DNA of 64,000 nt from Pelagibacteraceae bacterium (GTDB lineage Bacteria > Pseudomonadota > Alphaproteobacteria > Pelagibacterales > Pelagibacteraceae): contig JALEGD010000001.1 of the NCBI GenBank assembly GCA_022763425.1, forward strand, positions 882,572 through 946,571. The letters are read 5' to 3'. This document shows positions 34,674-44,540 of the stretch, piece after piece. The notes under the pieces are model-generated. The model did not search any database, was not told the origin of the DNA, and saw nothing but the letters and a program-made list of their open reading frames with translations. Both the position numbers and the translations under genes were made by a program. Position 1 is the stretch's first letter. Each line of letters opens with the position of its first letter.

Positions 34674-35915
34674 CTAGGCGTTATTAATTTCATTTAATTT
34701 ATTGTAAAAAATATTTCTTACATCTTCATTTTTTACTTTATTAATGACCTCAGCTAAAAAACCTTCAATCATCATACGTTTTGCTTGTAGTTCATCAATC
34801 CCTCTAGATCTTAAGTAAAAAATAGACTCTTGATCAATGCTTCCAGAAGATGAACCATGAGAACATTTTACATCATCAGCATATATTTCTAATTCAGGTT
34901 TAGATAAAAATTTTGACCTGTCTGATAATAATAATGCTCTTGATAATTGATACCCGTCAGTCTTTTGAGCTTTTGAATCGACAAAAATTTTTCCTTGAAA
35001 TGCTGCAACAGAGTCATCATGAAGTGCAGATTTTACAAACTGAGAACTTCTTGTGTTTTCTTCATTATGATTAATTTCCCATTTAATTTCATGAAAACAT
35101 TTTTGACTTAAATGCTGAATGTTATTTAGTGATACGAATGCATTTGTTCCATTCAAATCTGCAATGATTTCATCGCGGCAAGAACTCACATTGTGAGAAA
35201 AGTTAAATTTTTCAAATTCAGAGTTTTGTTTCAACTTTGATCTTATAAAATTATAAATTGTTTTGTTATTATTTGTACTATTCAAATAATATTTTACTAA
35301 ATTAGCATCTTGTTCTAATTCAATGTCTAAATTTTTAGTAAAGAATAAATCTTTTTCATCTTCAAAAATATTTTTCTCATAAATTTCAGCTTTTGAATTT
35401 TTATCCAGATAAATAAAATTTTTGTTATTGATATTGTTTCCATCAAAGTCTTTTGAAAAATAATTATAAATGACTATGGGTTTTTTAATATTTGCATTGC
35501 TATCTACTTTAATTTCAAATCCAGGTGTAAAGAATGCATTATTAAAATCTAAGATCTGATTTTTTTTAATCTCATAAAATTGATCTTGTTTATATTTAGT
35601 AATTTCTAAACCTTCTTCATTAATATCATCACTAATCAGCACTCCATCTTTTAACAAAACTTTATAATGATCAAATTTTTCAAAGTGAGTGTCGTTAAAA
35701 GATTTATCCTGATTTAAAGAAAACTTTAAATTTTTAAACTGAATAAGGTCTTTGGATAAAGGTGAATATTTCCAATGCTCTTGCTTTAAACTTGGAACCC
35801 CTTTTTGACAAAATCTTTCAAATGCATCAACACGTGATTGTACACTTTCAGAATTAATGAATTCTAAGTTTTTAAATCCTTCAAAATGATTTTTGAGTTT
35901 TTCTAAATCGTTCAT
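34674..35915 (-). CDS. sufD: Fe-S assembly protein SufD
   Basis: A 413-residue SufB/SufD family protein with the C-terminal beta-helix pattern, AFQGKIFVDSKAQKTDGYQLSRALLLSD and ADDVKCSHGSSSGSIDQESIFYLRSRGI. The first part is more diverged. SufD pairs with SufB and SufC in the scaffold. The gene begins directly after sufC. Confidence 0.93.
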   Translation of the reverse strand: MNDLEKLKNHFEGFKNLEFINSESVQSRVDAFERFCQKGVPSLKQEHWKYSPLSKDLIQFKNLKFSLNQDKSFNDTHFEKFDHYKVLLKDGVLISDDINEEGLEITKYKQDQFYEIKKNQILDFNNAFFTPGFEIKVDSNANIKKPIVIYNYFSKDFDGNNINNKNFIYLDKNSKAEIYEKNIFEDEKDLFFTKNLDIELEQDANLVKYYLNSTNNNKTIYNFIRSKLKQNSEFEKFNFSHNVSSCRDEIIADLNGTNAFVSLNNIQHLSQKCFHEIKWEINHNEENTRSSQFVKSALHDDSVAAFQGKIFVDSKAQKTDGYQLSRALLLSDRSKFLSKPELEIYADDVKCSHGSSSGSIDQESIFYLRSRGIDELQAKRMMIEGFLAEVINKVKNEDVRNIFYNKLNEINNA

Positions 35916-36653
35916 TTAACTTACAAATTTAGCGTAACCATCATTTTCTAACTCTAACGCTAATTTCCAATCACCACTTTCAACTATTTTTCCATCAGAG
36001 AACACATGGACAAAATCAGGCTTGATATAATTTAATAATCTTTGGTAATGTGTAATAATTAAAAATGAACGTTCAGGTGATCTCATTGCATTAACACCAT
36101 TTGATACGATTTTTAATGCATCAATATCAAGGCCAGAGTCAGTTTCATCCATAATAATAAAGTTCGGCTCAAGTAATGACATTTGTAAAATTTCATTTCT
36201 CTTTTTTTCACCACCAGAAAATCCAACGTTAAGTGGTCGAGATAACATTTCTTTATCAATCTTTAGTTTTTGAGATTTTTCTTTAACCAAGTTTAAAAAT
36301 TCAACTGCATTTAATTCTTTTTCACCTTTTGCTTTTCTCACAGCGTTAAGTGAAGTTCTTAAAAAATTATTTGTAAAAACTCCTGGAATTTCAATTGGGT
36401 ATTGAAATGCTAAAAATATTCCTTTTTGGGCTCTTTCTTCGGTATTAAGTTCTAATATATTTTCGTCATTATAATTAATCTCTCCTTCTGCCTCATAACC
36501 CTCTTTTCCTGATAAAGCGTAAGATAATGTGCTTTTTCCAGATCCATTTGGACCCATGATGGCATGAACTTCACCTTTGTTAATTTTAAGATTTAGTCCT
36601 TTAATAATGTCTTTATCTTCAACACTTACTTTTAAATTTTTAATATCAATCAT
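35916..36653 (-). CDS. sufC: Fe-S assembly ATPase SufC
   Basis: A 245-residue ABC ATPase. Walker A is GPNGSGKST (34-42), the signature is FSGGEKKRNEIL, Walker B is FIIMDETDSGLDID, and the H-loop is IITHYQRL. It drives conformational change of SufB-SufD. It overlaps sufB by one base and abuts sufD. Confidence 0.96.
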   Translation of the reverse strand: MIDIKNLKVSVEDKDIIKGLNLKINKGEVHAIMGPNGSGKSTLSYALSGKEGYEAEGEINYNDENILELNTEERAQKGIFLAFQYPIEIPGVFTNNFLRTSLNAVRKAKGEKELNAVEFLNLVKEKSQKLKIDKEMLSRPLNVGFSGGEKKRNEILQMSLLEPNFIIMDETDSGLDIDALKIVSNGVNAMRSPERSFLIITHYQRLLNYIKPDFVHVFSDGKIVESGDWKLALELENDGYAKFVS

Positions 36654-38104
36654 TAACCAACACTTCCTTCTAAACTAATTCCAACTAACTTTTGAGCTTC
36701 AACTGCAAATTCCATTGGTAATTGCTGTAATACTTCTTTACAAAAACCATTTACAATTAAACTCACTGCTTCTTCTTGGTTTAAGCCTCTTTGTCTGCAA
36801 TAAAACAATTGATCATCACTAATTTTTGAAGTTGTTGCTTCATGTTCAACTTCTGATGAGGAATTTTTATTTTCAATATAAGGTACGGTATGAGCTCCAC
36901 ATTTGTTTCCAACTAAAAGAGAGTCACACTGGGTAAAGTTTTTTGATCCCGTTGCTTTTGGATGAACTGAAACTAAACCTCTATAAGTGTTATCAGCTTG
37001 TCCAGCAGAAATTCCTTTTGAGATAATTTTACTTTTGGTATTTTTTCCAAGGTGTATCATTTTTGTACCCGTGTCTGCTTTTTGAAAATTGTTTGTTATT
37101 GCAACAGAATAAAATTCGCCTTGGGAGTTATCACCTCTTAATATACAACTTGGATACTTCCAAGTAATTGCAGATCCTGTTTCAACTTGTGTCCATGAGA
37201 TTTTAGAATTTTTTCCTCTACAATCTCCTCTTTTCGTTACAAAATTATAAATTCCCCCTTTTCCTTCTTTGTCTCCTGGATACCAATTTTGAACAGTCGA
37301 ATATTTTATTTCTGCGCCATCTAATGCAATAAGTTCTACATTTGCAGCATGAAGTTGATTTTCATCTCTCATCGGTGCCGTGCAACCTTCAAGGTAAGAT
37401 ACATAACTATCTTTATCTGCAATGATAAGTGTTCTTTCAAATTGACCTGTATTTTGAGCGTTAATTCTAAAATATGTTGAAAGCTCCATTGGGCATCTCA
37501 CACCTGGTGGGATGTAAACAAATGATCCATCGGTAAAGACTGCGGAGTTTAATGTTGCAAAAAAATGATCCGTAACTGGGATAACTGAACCTAAATATTT
37601 TTTAACAAGTTCAGGGTGTTCTCTTGTTGCTTCTGAGATTGAACAAAAAATAACACCAATTTCTTTTAACTTATCTTTAAAAGTTGTTGCGACAGAAACA
37701 GAGTCAAATACGGCATCAACAGCAACACCTGATAATCTTTTTTGTTCTTCTAACGGAATACCTAGTTTGTCATAAGTTTTTTTAATTTCAGGATCAATTT
37801 CATCTAAAGATTTTGGTCCATCTTTAAAACTCTTTGGAGCAGAATAGTAATATAAATCTTGGTAGTTAATTTTTGGATACTTTGGTTTTTGCCAATCAGG
37901 CTCTTCCATTTTTTGTAGTCTGTTGTAGGCATTCAATCTCCAGTCTAACATCCACTGGGGTTCTTTTTTTTGTTTGGAAATAAATCTTATCGTCTCTTCA
38001 GATAAACCCTTAGGAACTTCAATAGTATCAATATCAGTTACGAAGCCATGATCATATTCTGACCTGTCTTGATACTGTTGTATTATTTCATCGCTTGCGC
38101 TCAT
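36653..38104 (-). CDS. sufB: Fe-S scaffold SufB
   Basis: A 483-residue SufB. Motifs include [41 protein letters not shown], and [27 protein letters not shown]. It is the first gene of sufB-C-D-S-U-T-A, all within 0 to 4 nt of each other. No IscR or other regulator gene is attached; the spacer upstream carries a 10-bp palindrome (see below). Confidence 0.96.
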   Translation of the reverse strand: MSASDEIIQQYQDRSEYDHGFVTDIDTIEVPKGLSEETIRFISKQKKEPQWMLDWRLNAYNRLQKMEEPDWQKPKYPKINYQDLYYYSAPKSFKDGPKSLDEIDPEIKKTYDKLGIPLEEQKRLSGVAVDAVFDSVSVATTFKDKLKEIGVIFCSISEATREHPELVKKYLGSVIPVTDHFFATLNSAVFTDGSFVYIPPGVRCPMELSTYFRINAQNTGQFERTLIIADKDSYVSYLEGCTAPMRDENQLHAANVELIALDGAEIKYSTVQNWYPGDKEGKGGIYNFVTKRGDCRGKNSKISWTQVETGSAITWKYPSCILRGDNSQGEFYSVAITNNFQKADTGTKMIHLGKNTKSKIISKGISAGQADNTYRGLVSVHPKATGSKNFTQCDSLLVGNKCGAHTVPYIENKNSSSEVEHEATTSKISDDQLFYCRQRGLNQEEAVSLIVNGFCKEVLQQLPMEFAVEAQKLVGISLEGSVG

Positions 38105-38200
38105 TTTAATCCCTAAATTTAGTTAATTCCCCTTCGAAAAAACTTTATTTTTAAAGGTTACTTATGATATAAGCCACCTTCTTTAATTTACAACTATAGT
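38105..38200. promoter_or_regulatory. Divergent promoter region, suf operon and alpha/beta hydrolase
   Basis: A 96 nt spacer. CTAAATTTAG at 38113-38122 is a perfect palindrome 9 nt before the sufB start and could be a regulator site or chance in AT-rich DNA. A short AGGG sits just upstream of the sufB ATG as a likely ribosome-binding site. No firm -10/-35 was assigned. Confidence 0.4.
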
Positions 38201-38857
38201 ATGAAACTTAACAATTCTGAAATATTTATCAACGGCCCTGACGGAAAATTAGAAGCAAAATACGTTCAAAGTAAGAGAGAGAACGCACCTTTAGCAGTCA
38301 TTTTACATCCTCACCCAGAGTATGGCGGCACGATGAATAACAAAGTGGTATATCATGCATATCACACATTTTTAAAAAATGGTTTTTCAGTTTGTAGGTT
38401 TAATTTTAGAGGTGTTGGAAAAAGTGAGGGAAAATTTGATAATGGTCTTGGCGAGTTATCAGATGCTGCAGCGGCACTAGATTTTATTCAAAGAAATAAT
38501 GCAAACTCAAATGAAAGTTGGGTTGTTGGATTTTCATTTGGTGCACTGATTTCAATGCAACTATTAATGAGAAGACCAGAAATTTTTAGATTTATTTCAA
38601 TCTCACCTCAACCCAATATTTTTGATTTTAATTTTTTAGCACCATGTCCTACATCAGGTCTTGTCATTCATGGTGACCAAGATCAGCTTGTACCAAAAGA
38701 TACAATGATTGTTCTAAAAGAAAAATTAGTTAGTCAAAAAAATATTACTGTTGATTTTAATGAAATCAAAGGTGCTAATCACTTTTTTACAGGTAAAGAA
38801 AAAGACTTAGTTGATTGTATTGACGGTTATATCAAAAAAGAGTCTAGACTGTTTTAA
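38201..38857 (+). CDS. Alpha/beta hydrolase
   Basis: A 218-residue alpha/beta hydrolase. LHPHPEYGGTMNNKVV starts the fold, FRGVGKSEG is the usual oxyanion region, and the nucleophile is GFSFGA (Ser112). Asp161 (HGDQDQLVP) and His194 (GANHFF) complete a triad. There is no signal peptide. The family of small cytoplasmic hydrolases of this type is widespread in proteobacteria, with substrate unknown. The end overlaps the end of anmK by 14 nt. Confidence 0.85.
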   Translation: MKLNNSEIFINGPDGKLEAKYVQSKRENAPLAVILHPHPEYGGTMNNKVVYHAYHTFLKNGFSVCRFNFRGVGKSEGKFDNGLGELSDAAAALDFIQRNNANSNESWVVGFSFGALISMQLLMRRPEIFRFISISPQPNIFDFNFLAPCPTSGLVIHGDQDQLVPKDTMIVLKEKLVSQKNITVDFNEIKGANHFFTGKEKDLVDCIDGYIKKESRLF

Positions 38858-39920
38858 TCTCACCACCGCTTATAGGATTTGTAACTCCAGTTGTCTCTGG
38901 GAAAGTTATTGGTAATTTATTTGCTGATCTTGCAGCTAAATATGCAAAAGCTTGAGACTCTATAAAATCTCCATCATAATTAAATTCATCAATATCAAAT
39001 GCTCTATCCTTTAAATAATTCATAATAGCTTTATTTTTTCTTCCACCACCTGAAGTTAAAACATTATTAATTTTTTTTTCATTTACAAAAGTCAAAATTA
39101 AATTTGCGGTAATATAAGACAAGGTTGCAAGTCCAACATCTTTTTCTAGGCTTCTAAATTCTGAAGTAGAAAAATCATTAAAATCATAAGATGTATTCTT
39201 ATTAAAACTAAAGCGATCAATATAATTATTAGCAACAATTAAATCTGGTTTAGACGTTAATGACTTCTCGCCATCTTTGTCATAATCAATATTAAAAAAC
39301 AGCTTACTCCATTCATCTAAAAGACAATTTCCAGGACCTATATCAGTTGCAAATAATTTATCATTTTGAATGTAACTAATATTTGATATCCCCCCAATAT
39401 TTACTATTGCATCAAAGTTTTTATTTTTTAATTGCTGTAAAATAAATTCATGAAAAACGGGTGCTAAGGGTGCGCCCTGACCTCCATGTTTAAGATCATT
39501 TTGTCTAAAATTGTAAACAACAGGTACTTTAAGTTCTTTTGATAATTTTTCAGTATTTCCTAACTGATAAGTAAATTGTTTTTTTGCATCATGAAATAAT
39601 GTAATCCCATGAAACCCAATTAGATTAACTTCATTTTTGCTCTTTAAAATTAATTCTTTTATTAGTTTAATATGAAGATTGGTAATTTTGTCTTCTGTTT
39701 GTGTAAATAATTTTGTTTTTTTAATTTCAATTAAATCTTCAGGATTTTTAATGCTATTTTTTAATTTTTTAAGATTATTCTTTAATTCATTATTAAACTT
39801 TTCATATAAATTATAATGATTATGAAAAACGTCTTTTCCATCAGTTGTGGCCAAAGAGACATCAATACCATCAAATGATGTTCCTGACATAGTACCTATA
39901 GAATTGAAGGTTTTGCTCAT
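38844..39920 (-). CDS. anmK: Anhydro-N-acetylmuramic acid kinase
   Basis: About 358 residues from ATG 39920 (MSKTFNSIGTMSGTSFDGID). The extension to 39959 relies on a TTG and adds 13 residues without similarity. The motifs GTMSGTSFDGID, GFHGITLFHD, VVNIGGISNI and ATDIGPGNCLLDEW are AnmK. It converts anhydroMurNAc from cell-wall turnover to MurNAc-6-P. Divergent from tyrS across 45 nt. Confidence 0.92.
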   Translation of the reverse strand: MSKTFNSIGTMSGTSFDGIDVSLATTDGKDVFHNHYNLYEKFNNELKNNLKKLKNSIKNPEDLIEIKKTKLFTQTEDKITNLHIKLIKELILKSKNEVNLIGFHGITLFHDAKKQFTYQLGNTEKLSKELKVPVVYNFRQNDLKHGGQGAPLAPVFHEFILQQLKNKNFDAIVNIGGISNISYIQNDKLFATDIGPGNCLLDEWSKLFFNIDYDKDGEKSLTSKPDLIVANNYIDRFSFNKNTSYDFNDFSTSEFRSLEKDVGLATLSYITANLILTFVNEKKINNVLTSGGGRKNKAIMNYLKDRAFDIDEFNYDGDFIESQAFAYLAARSANKLPITFPETTGVTNPISGGEIKTV

Positions 39921-39965
39921 ATTTATAACTTTAAAATAGTCATTAAATACTGTATTCAAAAAAAA

Positions 39966-41204
39966 ATGACAGTGAATGCGCTAAATATATTTAAAAATCG
40001 TGGTTATTTTTTTCAATGTACGAATGAAGAAGCATTAAATAAATTACTGGGTAATAAGAAAATTCATTTTTATATTGGGTTTGACTGTACAGCAAAGTCT
40101 CTGCATGTTGGTAGTCTTCTCCAAATTATGTGCTTAAGACAATTGCAAAAGCTTGGGCATACCCCTGTAGTTTTATTAGGGGGTGGCACTACACTTATTG
40201 GCGATCCATCTGGGAAAGAAGAAAGTCGAAAAATTTTAACTGAGGATGTGATTAAGCAAAATGTAACTAGCATAAAAAAAGTGTTTTCAAGTTTTTTATC
40301 AAATGAAGGTGATAACAAAGTAGTTTATGTAAATAATAAAGATTGGTTAAAAAATTTAAATTATATCGAATTTTTAAGAGATTATGGAAAGCATTTTACA
40401 ATTAATAAAATGCTTACTTTTGATAGCGTAAAACTTAGACTTGATCGTGAGCAATCTTTAAGCTTCTTGGAATTTAACTACATGATTTTTCAAGCTTATG
40501 ATTTTATGAAGCTTTATGAAACACATGATTGTTTATTGCAAATAGGTGGTTCTGATCAATGGGGTAATATTGTAAATGGAGTTGAGCTTATTAGAAGAAC
40601 AAAATCAAAAGAAGCTTATGGTCTTACCACACCTCTAATCACAACTTCTTCAGGAGCTAAAATGGGCAAAACTGAAAAAGGTGCAGTTTGGCTAGATAAA
40701 GAACTTTTATCTTCCTTTGATTATTGGCAGTTTTGGAGAAATACAGATGATAGAGATGTCATTAATTATTTAAAATTATTTACTGAACTTTCTGAAGAAG
40801 AAATAGAAAAATTGTCCAAATTAGATGGTGCAAATATCAATGAGGCTAAGATCATTTTAGCTAATGAGGCTACAAAAATGTTGCATGGTAAAGAAGAGGC
40901 TGAAAAAGCATTGGAGACATCAAAGAAAACTTTTGATGATAAAAGTTTTGATGAAAATCTTCCAACTTTAGAGATTAAAAAGAGTGAACTAGAAAAAGGA
41001 ATTTCTCTCAAAGAAATATTAATTAAAATTGGTTTTGCAACATCAAATAGTGATTTTAAAAGAAACTTTCAAAATGCTGCTTATAAAATTAACAATGAAA
41101 ATATAAATGATGAAAACCAAACATTGACTATTGATAACCTGGGTGGAGATACGATTAAATTGTCATTTGGTAAAAAAAAGCATCACTTAATTAAAGCGAT
41201 ATAA
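39966..41204 (+). CDS. tyrS: Tyrosyl-tRNA synthetase
   Basis: A 412-residue class I synthetase. The HIGH motif is HVGS (47-50) in GFDCTAKSLHVGSLLQI, and the KMSKS-type motif is AKMGKTEKG (231-239). A C-terminal S4-like domain is present. The end abuts the stop of the AsmA-like gene. Confidence 0.95.
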   Translation: MTVNALNIFKNRGYFFQCTNEEALNKLLGNKKIHFYIGFDCTAKSLHVGSLLQIMCLRQLQKLGHTPVVLLGGGTTLIGDPSGKEESRKILTEDVIKQNVTSIKKVFSSFLSNEGDNKVVYVNNKDWLKNLNYIEFLRDYGKHFTINKMLTFDSVKLRLDREQSLSFLEFNYMIFQAYDFMKLYETHDCLLQIGGSDQWGNIVNGVELIRRTKSKEAYGLTTPLITTSSGAKMGKTEKGAVWLDKELLSSFDYWQFWRNTDDRDVINYLKLFTELSEEEIEKLSKLDGANINEAKIILANEATKMLHGKEEAEKALETSKKTFDDKSFDENLPTLEIKKSELEKGISLKEILIKIGFATSNSDFKRNFQNAAYKINNENINDENQTLTIDNLGGDTIKLSFGKKKHHLIKAI

Positions 41205-43448
41205 TTATTTTTTAAATACAGCTAAAAATCTCTGTACAAATCTTGGTGTAATAGTTCTTATTGGATTAACTTCAGTTTTAAGTTCTTTTGTACCTTTGAT
41301 TTTAAAACTTGCTCCAAAAATACCGTCTCCTTTTTTACCAGTTAAAACTTTTCCAATTATAGGTATGCCTCTTACAATATTATTAATTGTATTTGCTGGT
41401 GCAAGACTGCCTGATAAACTTGTAAAATTATCTGCGCCAACTCTTCCTTCAATAATAAATCCAAGAGAAGGACCAGTTCCATAACATTCTATAATTTTTA
41501 ACTCATTATTTCGTAATTCATACTTTAAGTATGCTTCTTTAAAGAAAATTCCTTTTCCTTCTAAAATATCTAAGGCACCAGTTAATGACGCAATGGATAA
41601 AATATTTGTAAGTATTGGCATTTCTTTTAAATAAAAATCATTTATCTTTATTTCAGTTACAGAAAAATCCTTACTTAAAGTCTCTCTTCTAATATCAAGC
41701 GTTCCTTTATCTAAACCTTTTAAAAATTCATAATTTGATAAAAACGGCTTTGCCTTGTCACTTCTGATAATTAATTCTTTGTTACCTGCTTTATTATTTT
41801 TAACCTCATGAGAAAAGGTGGTTAGATCATCAAAATTAGCAAATGAATTAAGTTTTGTAATAGTTCCCCTTTTAACCAAACTGGTATTTTTATAATTGAT
41901 TAAAGAAGCGCTAGGTAAAAAAATTTTTTTTAAATCTACTTTTAAAGATCCGTCAATCATTGAATTAAATTCAATATCTTTATTTCTTTCTCTTTGATTT
42001 AAAACTCTTCTTAAATCTAATTTTTCACCTTTAATTAAATAATTTCTTTTATTCTTAGTAACACGAAGTTTATTATTATCTCCTAAATTAATTTTAATAT
42101 TATCAAAATCTTTTAAGTTAAATTTTTCATCAAGATATATGGACTGAATATTTATTCGGTCATTTTTAGAAACAAAATTTAATTTTGAAATTTTGATATT
42201 TTTATTATTTTTATAAAAAACAAAATTTAATTTTGAATTAACACCTTTATTTTTAGTATAATTAAAAAGTGATAAATCAACCTCTGAATTACTTAAATCA
42301 AGTGAAGTTTCGATATTAAATTTTTTAAAATCTTTTAATTTTGTTTTGATATTATAATTTAGATCATCTTTAATTAAAAAATCATTTTTTTTAAAAAATG
42401 TTTCTTTTAAATTAATTTCACCATTTAATTTAATATCAAAAAAATCTTTTGAGCTCTTTCTGTTAACAGCAAAGTTATTTTTTTTATTATTTAGGACAAA
42501 ATCACCATTAGCAACAAGTTGTCCTTTACGATCAAATTTTATTAAAGAATTAATATTTTTAAAATCAAACTCATATGGATCGCTATATTTAAAATTAAGA
42601 TTAGTAGTATTTATATTAAATTGGGTTTTATCTTTTATAACTTTAAAATTATTATCCAATTGTATGTCTAAATTGGAGTTTAATGTTAATTGGCCACCAA
42701 TGTCTTTGATTTTTTCTAAGTTTAAATTTAGCAAACTAGTGGAAATTTTATTCAAATTTAAAGAAGATTTTAACTGACCGTCTATCTTAATATTACCGCG
42801 TAATTCTCTGTTATCAATTGAATAACTGACTTCATCAGATTTTATACCAAAAGTTCCAAAAACCCCAATTATATTAGATAATACTATTTTATTGTTTTCA
42901 AAATCAATATTACCGGTCAAATCTTTGACAAAAGGAATATCCTCGTAAATATCAATTGAAACATTTTTTAATTCACCTGTAAACGTGGTTGATACTTTTT
43001 GTTTTTGAAACTGATCAATAATTAGATTACCTTTTGCAATACCGTCTAAAAACTTTGTTTGATCTAGAACAGGTACTTTTTTAATTAATGATATTTTTTT
43101 TAAATTCAATATTTTATTATCATCAAAATCAACTTCTATTTTTTGTAACAAATATTTTTCTTCAAAAGATGATTTTAAATCTGAAAAAATTGTAAAAGAT
43201 TTTAAATTTATACTTTGCTTATTAACTAATATTTCAGGTTTATTAATTTTTATTTTTAAACCTAGTGTAAAAATATCTAATGAAATATTAGCTTCTTTAA
43301 AATTAGCTTTTAAATTTGGAATACGTTTTTCTATCTGGGTAATAATTTTATTATTAAATTTATCTGTTGATATTCCATAAGATAATACAACTAGTGTAAT
43401 AAATATTATAAAAATTAAAGCTGATAGTATTTTAAAAAATAGTTTCAT
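41205..43448 (-). CDS. AsmA/YhdP-like inner membrane protein (lipid transport type)
   Basis: A 747-residue protein with an N-terminal membrane helix (about 6-25) and a long Lys/Asn/Ile-rich beta-strand region. The C-terminal portion (LNILSIASLTGALDILEGKGIFFKEAYLKYELRN and SLAPANTINNIVRGIPIIGKVLTG) resembles the AsmA-like C-terminal region of YhdP-type proteins. This family spans the periplasm as a beta-groove bridge for phospholipids; the job here is by family only. It follows prfB's stop with a one-base overlap. Confidence 0.75.
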   Translation of the reverse strand: MKLFFKILSALIFIIFITLVVLSYGISTDKFNNKIITQIEKRIPNLKANFKEANISLDIFTLGLKIKINKPEILVNKQSINLKSFTIFSDLKSSFEEKYLLQKIEVDFDDNKILNLKKISLIKKVPVLDQTKFLDGIAKGNLIIDQFQKQKVSTTFTGELKNVSIDIYEDIPFVKDLTGNIDFENNKIVLSNIIGVFGTFGIKSDEVSYSIDNRELRGNIKIDGQLKSSLNLNKISTSLLNLNLEKIKDIGGQLTLNSNLDIQLDNNFKVIKDKTQFNINTTNLNFKYSDPYEFDFKNINSLIKFDRKGQLVANGDFVLNNKKNNFAVNRKSSKDFFDIKLNGEINLKETFFKKNDFLIKDDLNYNIKTKLKDFKKFNIETSLDLSNSEVDLSLFNYTKNKGVNSKLNFVFYKNNKNIKISKLNFVSKNDRINIQSIYLDEKFNLKDFDNIKINLGDNNKLRVTKNKRNYLIKGEKLDLRRVLNQRERNKDIEFNSMIDGSLKVDLKKIFLPSASLINYKNTSLVKRGTITKLNSFANFDDLTTFSHEVKNNKAGNKELIIRSDKAKPFLSNYEFLKGLDKGTLDIRRETLSKDFSVTEIKINDFYLKEMPILTNILSIASLTGALDILEGKGIFFKEAYLKYELRNNELKIIECYGTGPSLGFIIEGRVGADNFTSLSGSLAPANTINNIVRGIPIIGKVLTGKKGDGIFGASFKIKGTKELKTEVNPIRTITPRFVQRFLAVFKK

Positions 43449-44540
43449 TAATTTATTTTAATTAAAGCTGATTCTAAAAATTCTCCAATTTCACCGTTTA
43501 GCACATCGTCTGGGCTTGTGCTTTCAACATTTGTTCTATTGTCTTTAACAAGTTGATAAGGTTGCAAAACGTAAGATCTAATTTGATGCCCCCAACCTAT
43601 ATCAGTTTTACTATCCTCTGCAGATTGAGCTGACTCTTCTCTTTTTTTTAATTCAAGTTCATACAATCTTGATTTTAACATTTTCATTGCAGTATCTTTG
43701 TTTTTATGTTGCGATCTTTCATTTTGACATTGAACAACAATCTTAGTTGGTAAATGTGTTATTCTAACGGCACTATCAGTTGTATTCACGTGTTGTCCAC
43801 CTGCGCCACTTGAGCGATATGTATCAACTCTCAAATCTTTTTCTTTTATTTCAACTTCAATTTTATCATCAATTACTGGATAAACCCAAACACTTGCAAA
43901 ACTTGTATGTCTCCTTTGATTAGAGTCAAACGGAGATATTCGAACTAATCGATGAACTCCACTTTCGTTTTTTAAATAACCAAAAGAATTTAATCCGCAA
44001 ATTTTGATTGTAGAAGATTTAATGCCCGCTTCCTCACCTTTACTTTCACTAATTAACTCACATGATCGGTCAGTTTTTTCTGACCACTTTAAATACATTT
44101 TTCTGATCATATCAGCCCAATCTTGACTTTCTGTACCTCCTGCTCCTGCGTGAACCTCTAAATAACAATCAAATTTATCAGCATCACCTGATAAATAACA
44201 ATTTGCCTCTAGAGATTTAATTTTTTTAGTTAATTCTTTTAAAGATTTTTTTAACTCAGAATAAAGTTCTTCATCAAATTCTTTTTCTAAGGATACGATA
44301 AATTCTTTTAAGTCGTTGTAAATTTGATTTTGATTTTTAAATTCAGTTACAATTTTTTCAATTGTGTTTTTTTCTTTTAATATCTCTTGTGCTTTTTGGT
44401 TGTCATCCCAAAAATTTTCTTCAATAGACTTTGCTTCTAATACTTTTAATTTTTCTTCAAGTGAATTTTGGTCAAAGATACCCCCGGATATTTTTTAATG
44501 AATTATCCAACTTTGACAGCGTGTTTTTTTCTTCCAACAT
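43448..44540 (-). CDS. prfB: Peptide chain release factor 2, with programmed +1 frameshift
   Basis: The first 22 codons run from ATG 44540 (MLEEKNTLSKLDNSLKNIRGYL) to an in-frame TGA at 44474-44472. A +1 shift on CTT TGA C continues as D-Q-N-S-L-E-E-K and joins the long frame, for about 363 residues in all (E. coli: 365). The long frame holds HAGAGGTESQDWAD, the GGQ loop SGAGGQHVN, and SPFDSNQRRHTSFASVW. The 220-residue part from 44110 alone would lack the N-terminal domain. RF2 decodes UGA and UAA stops, so the shift autoregulates the gene. The start overlaps the mrcA stop (TAATG). Confidence 0.93.
44471..44483 (-). promoter_or_regulatory. prfB programmed +1 frameshift site
   Basis: The minus strand reads GGG TAT CTT TGA C, preceded by CG, so CGGGGG is the Shine-Dalgarno-like stimulator three bases before the CTT slippery codon. 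E. coli has AGG GGG TAT CTT TGA C. Slow reading of UGA when RF2 is low allows the tRNA on CTT to slip to TTT in the +1 frame. Confidence 0.93.
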
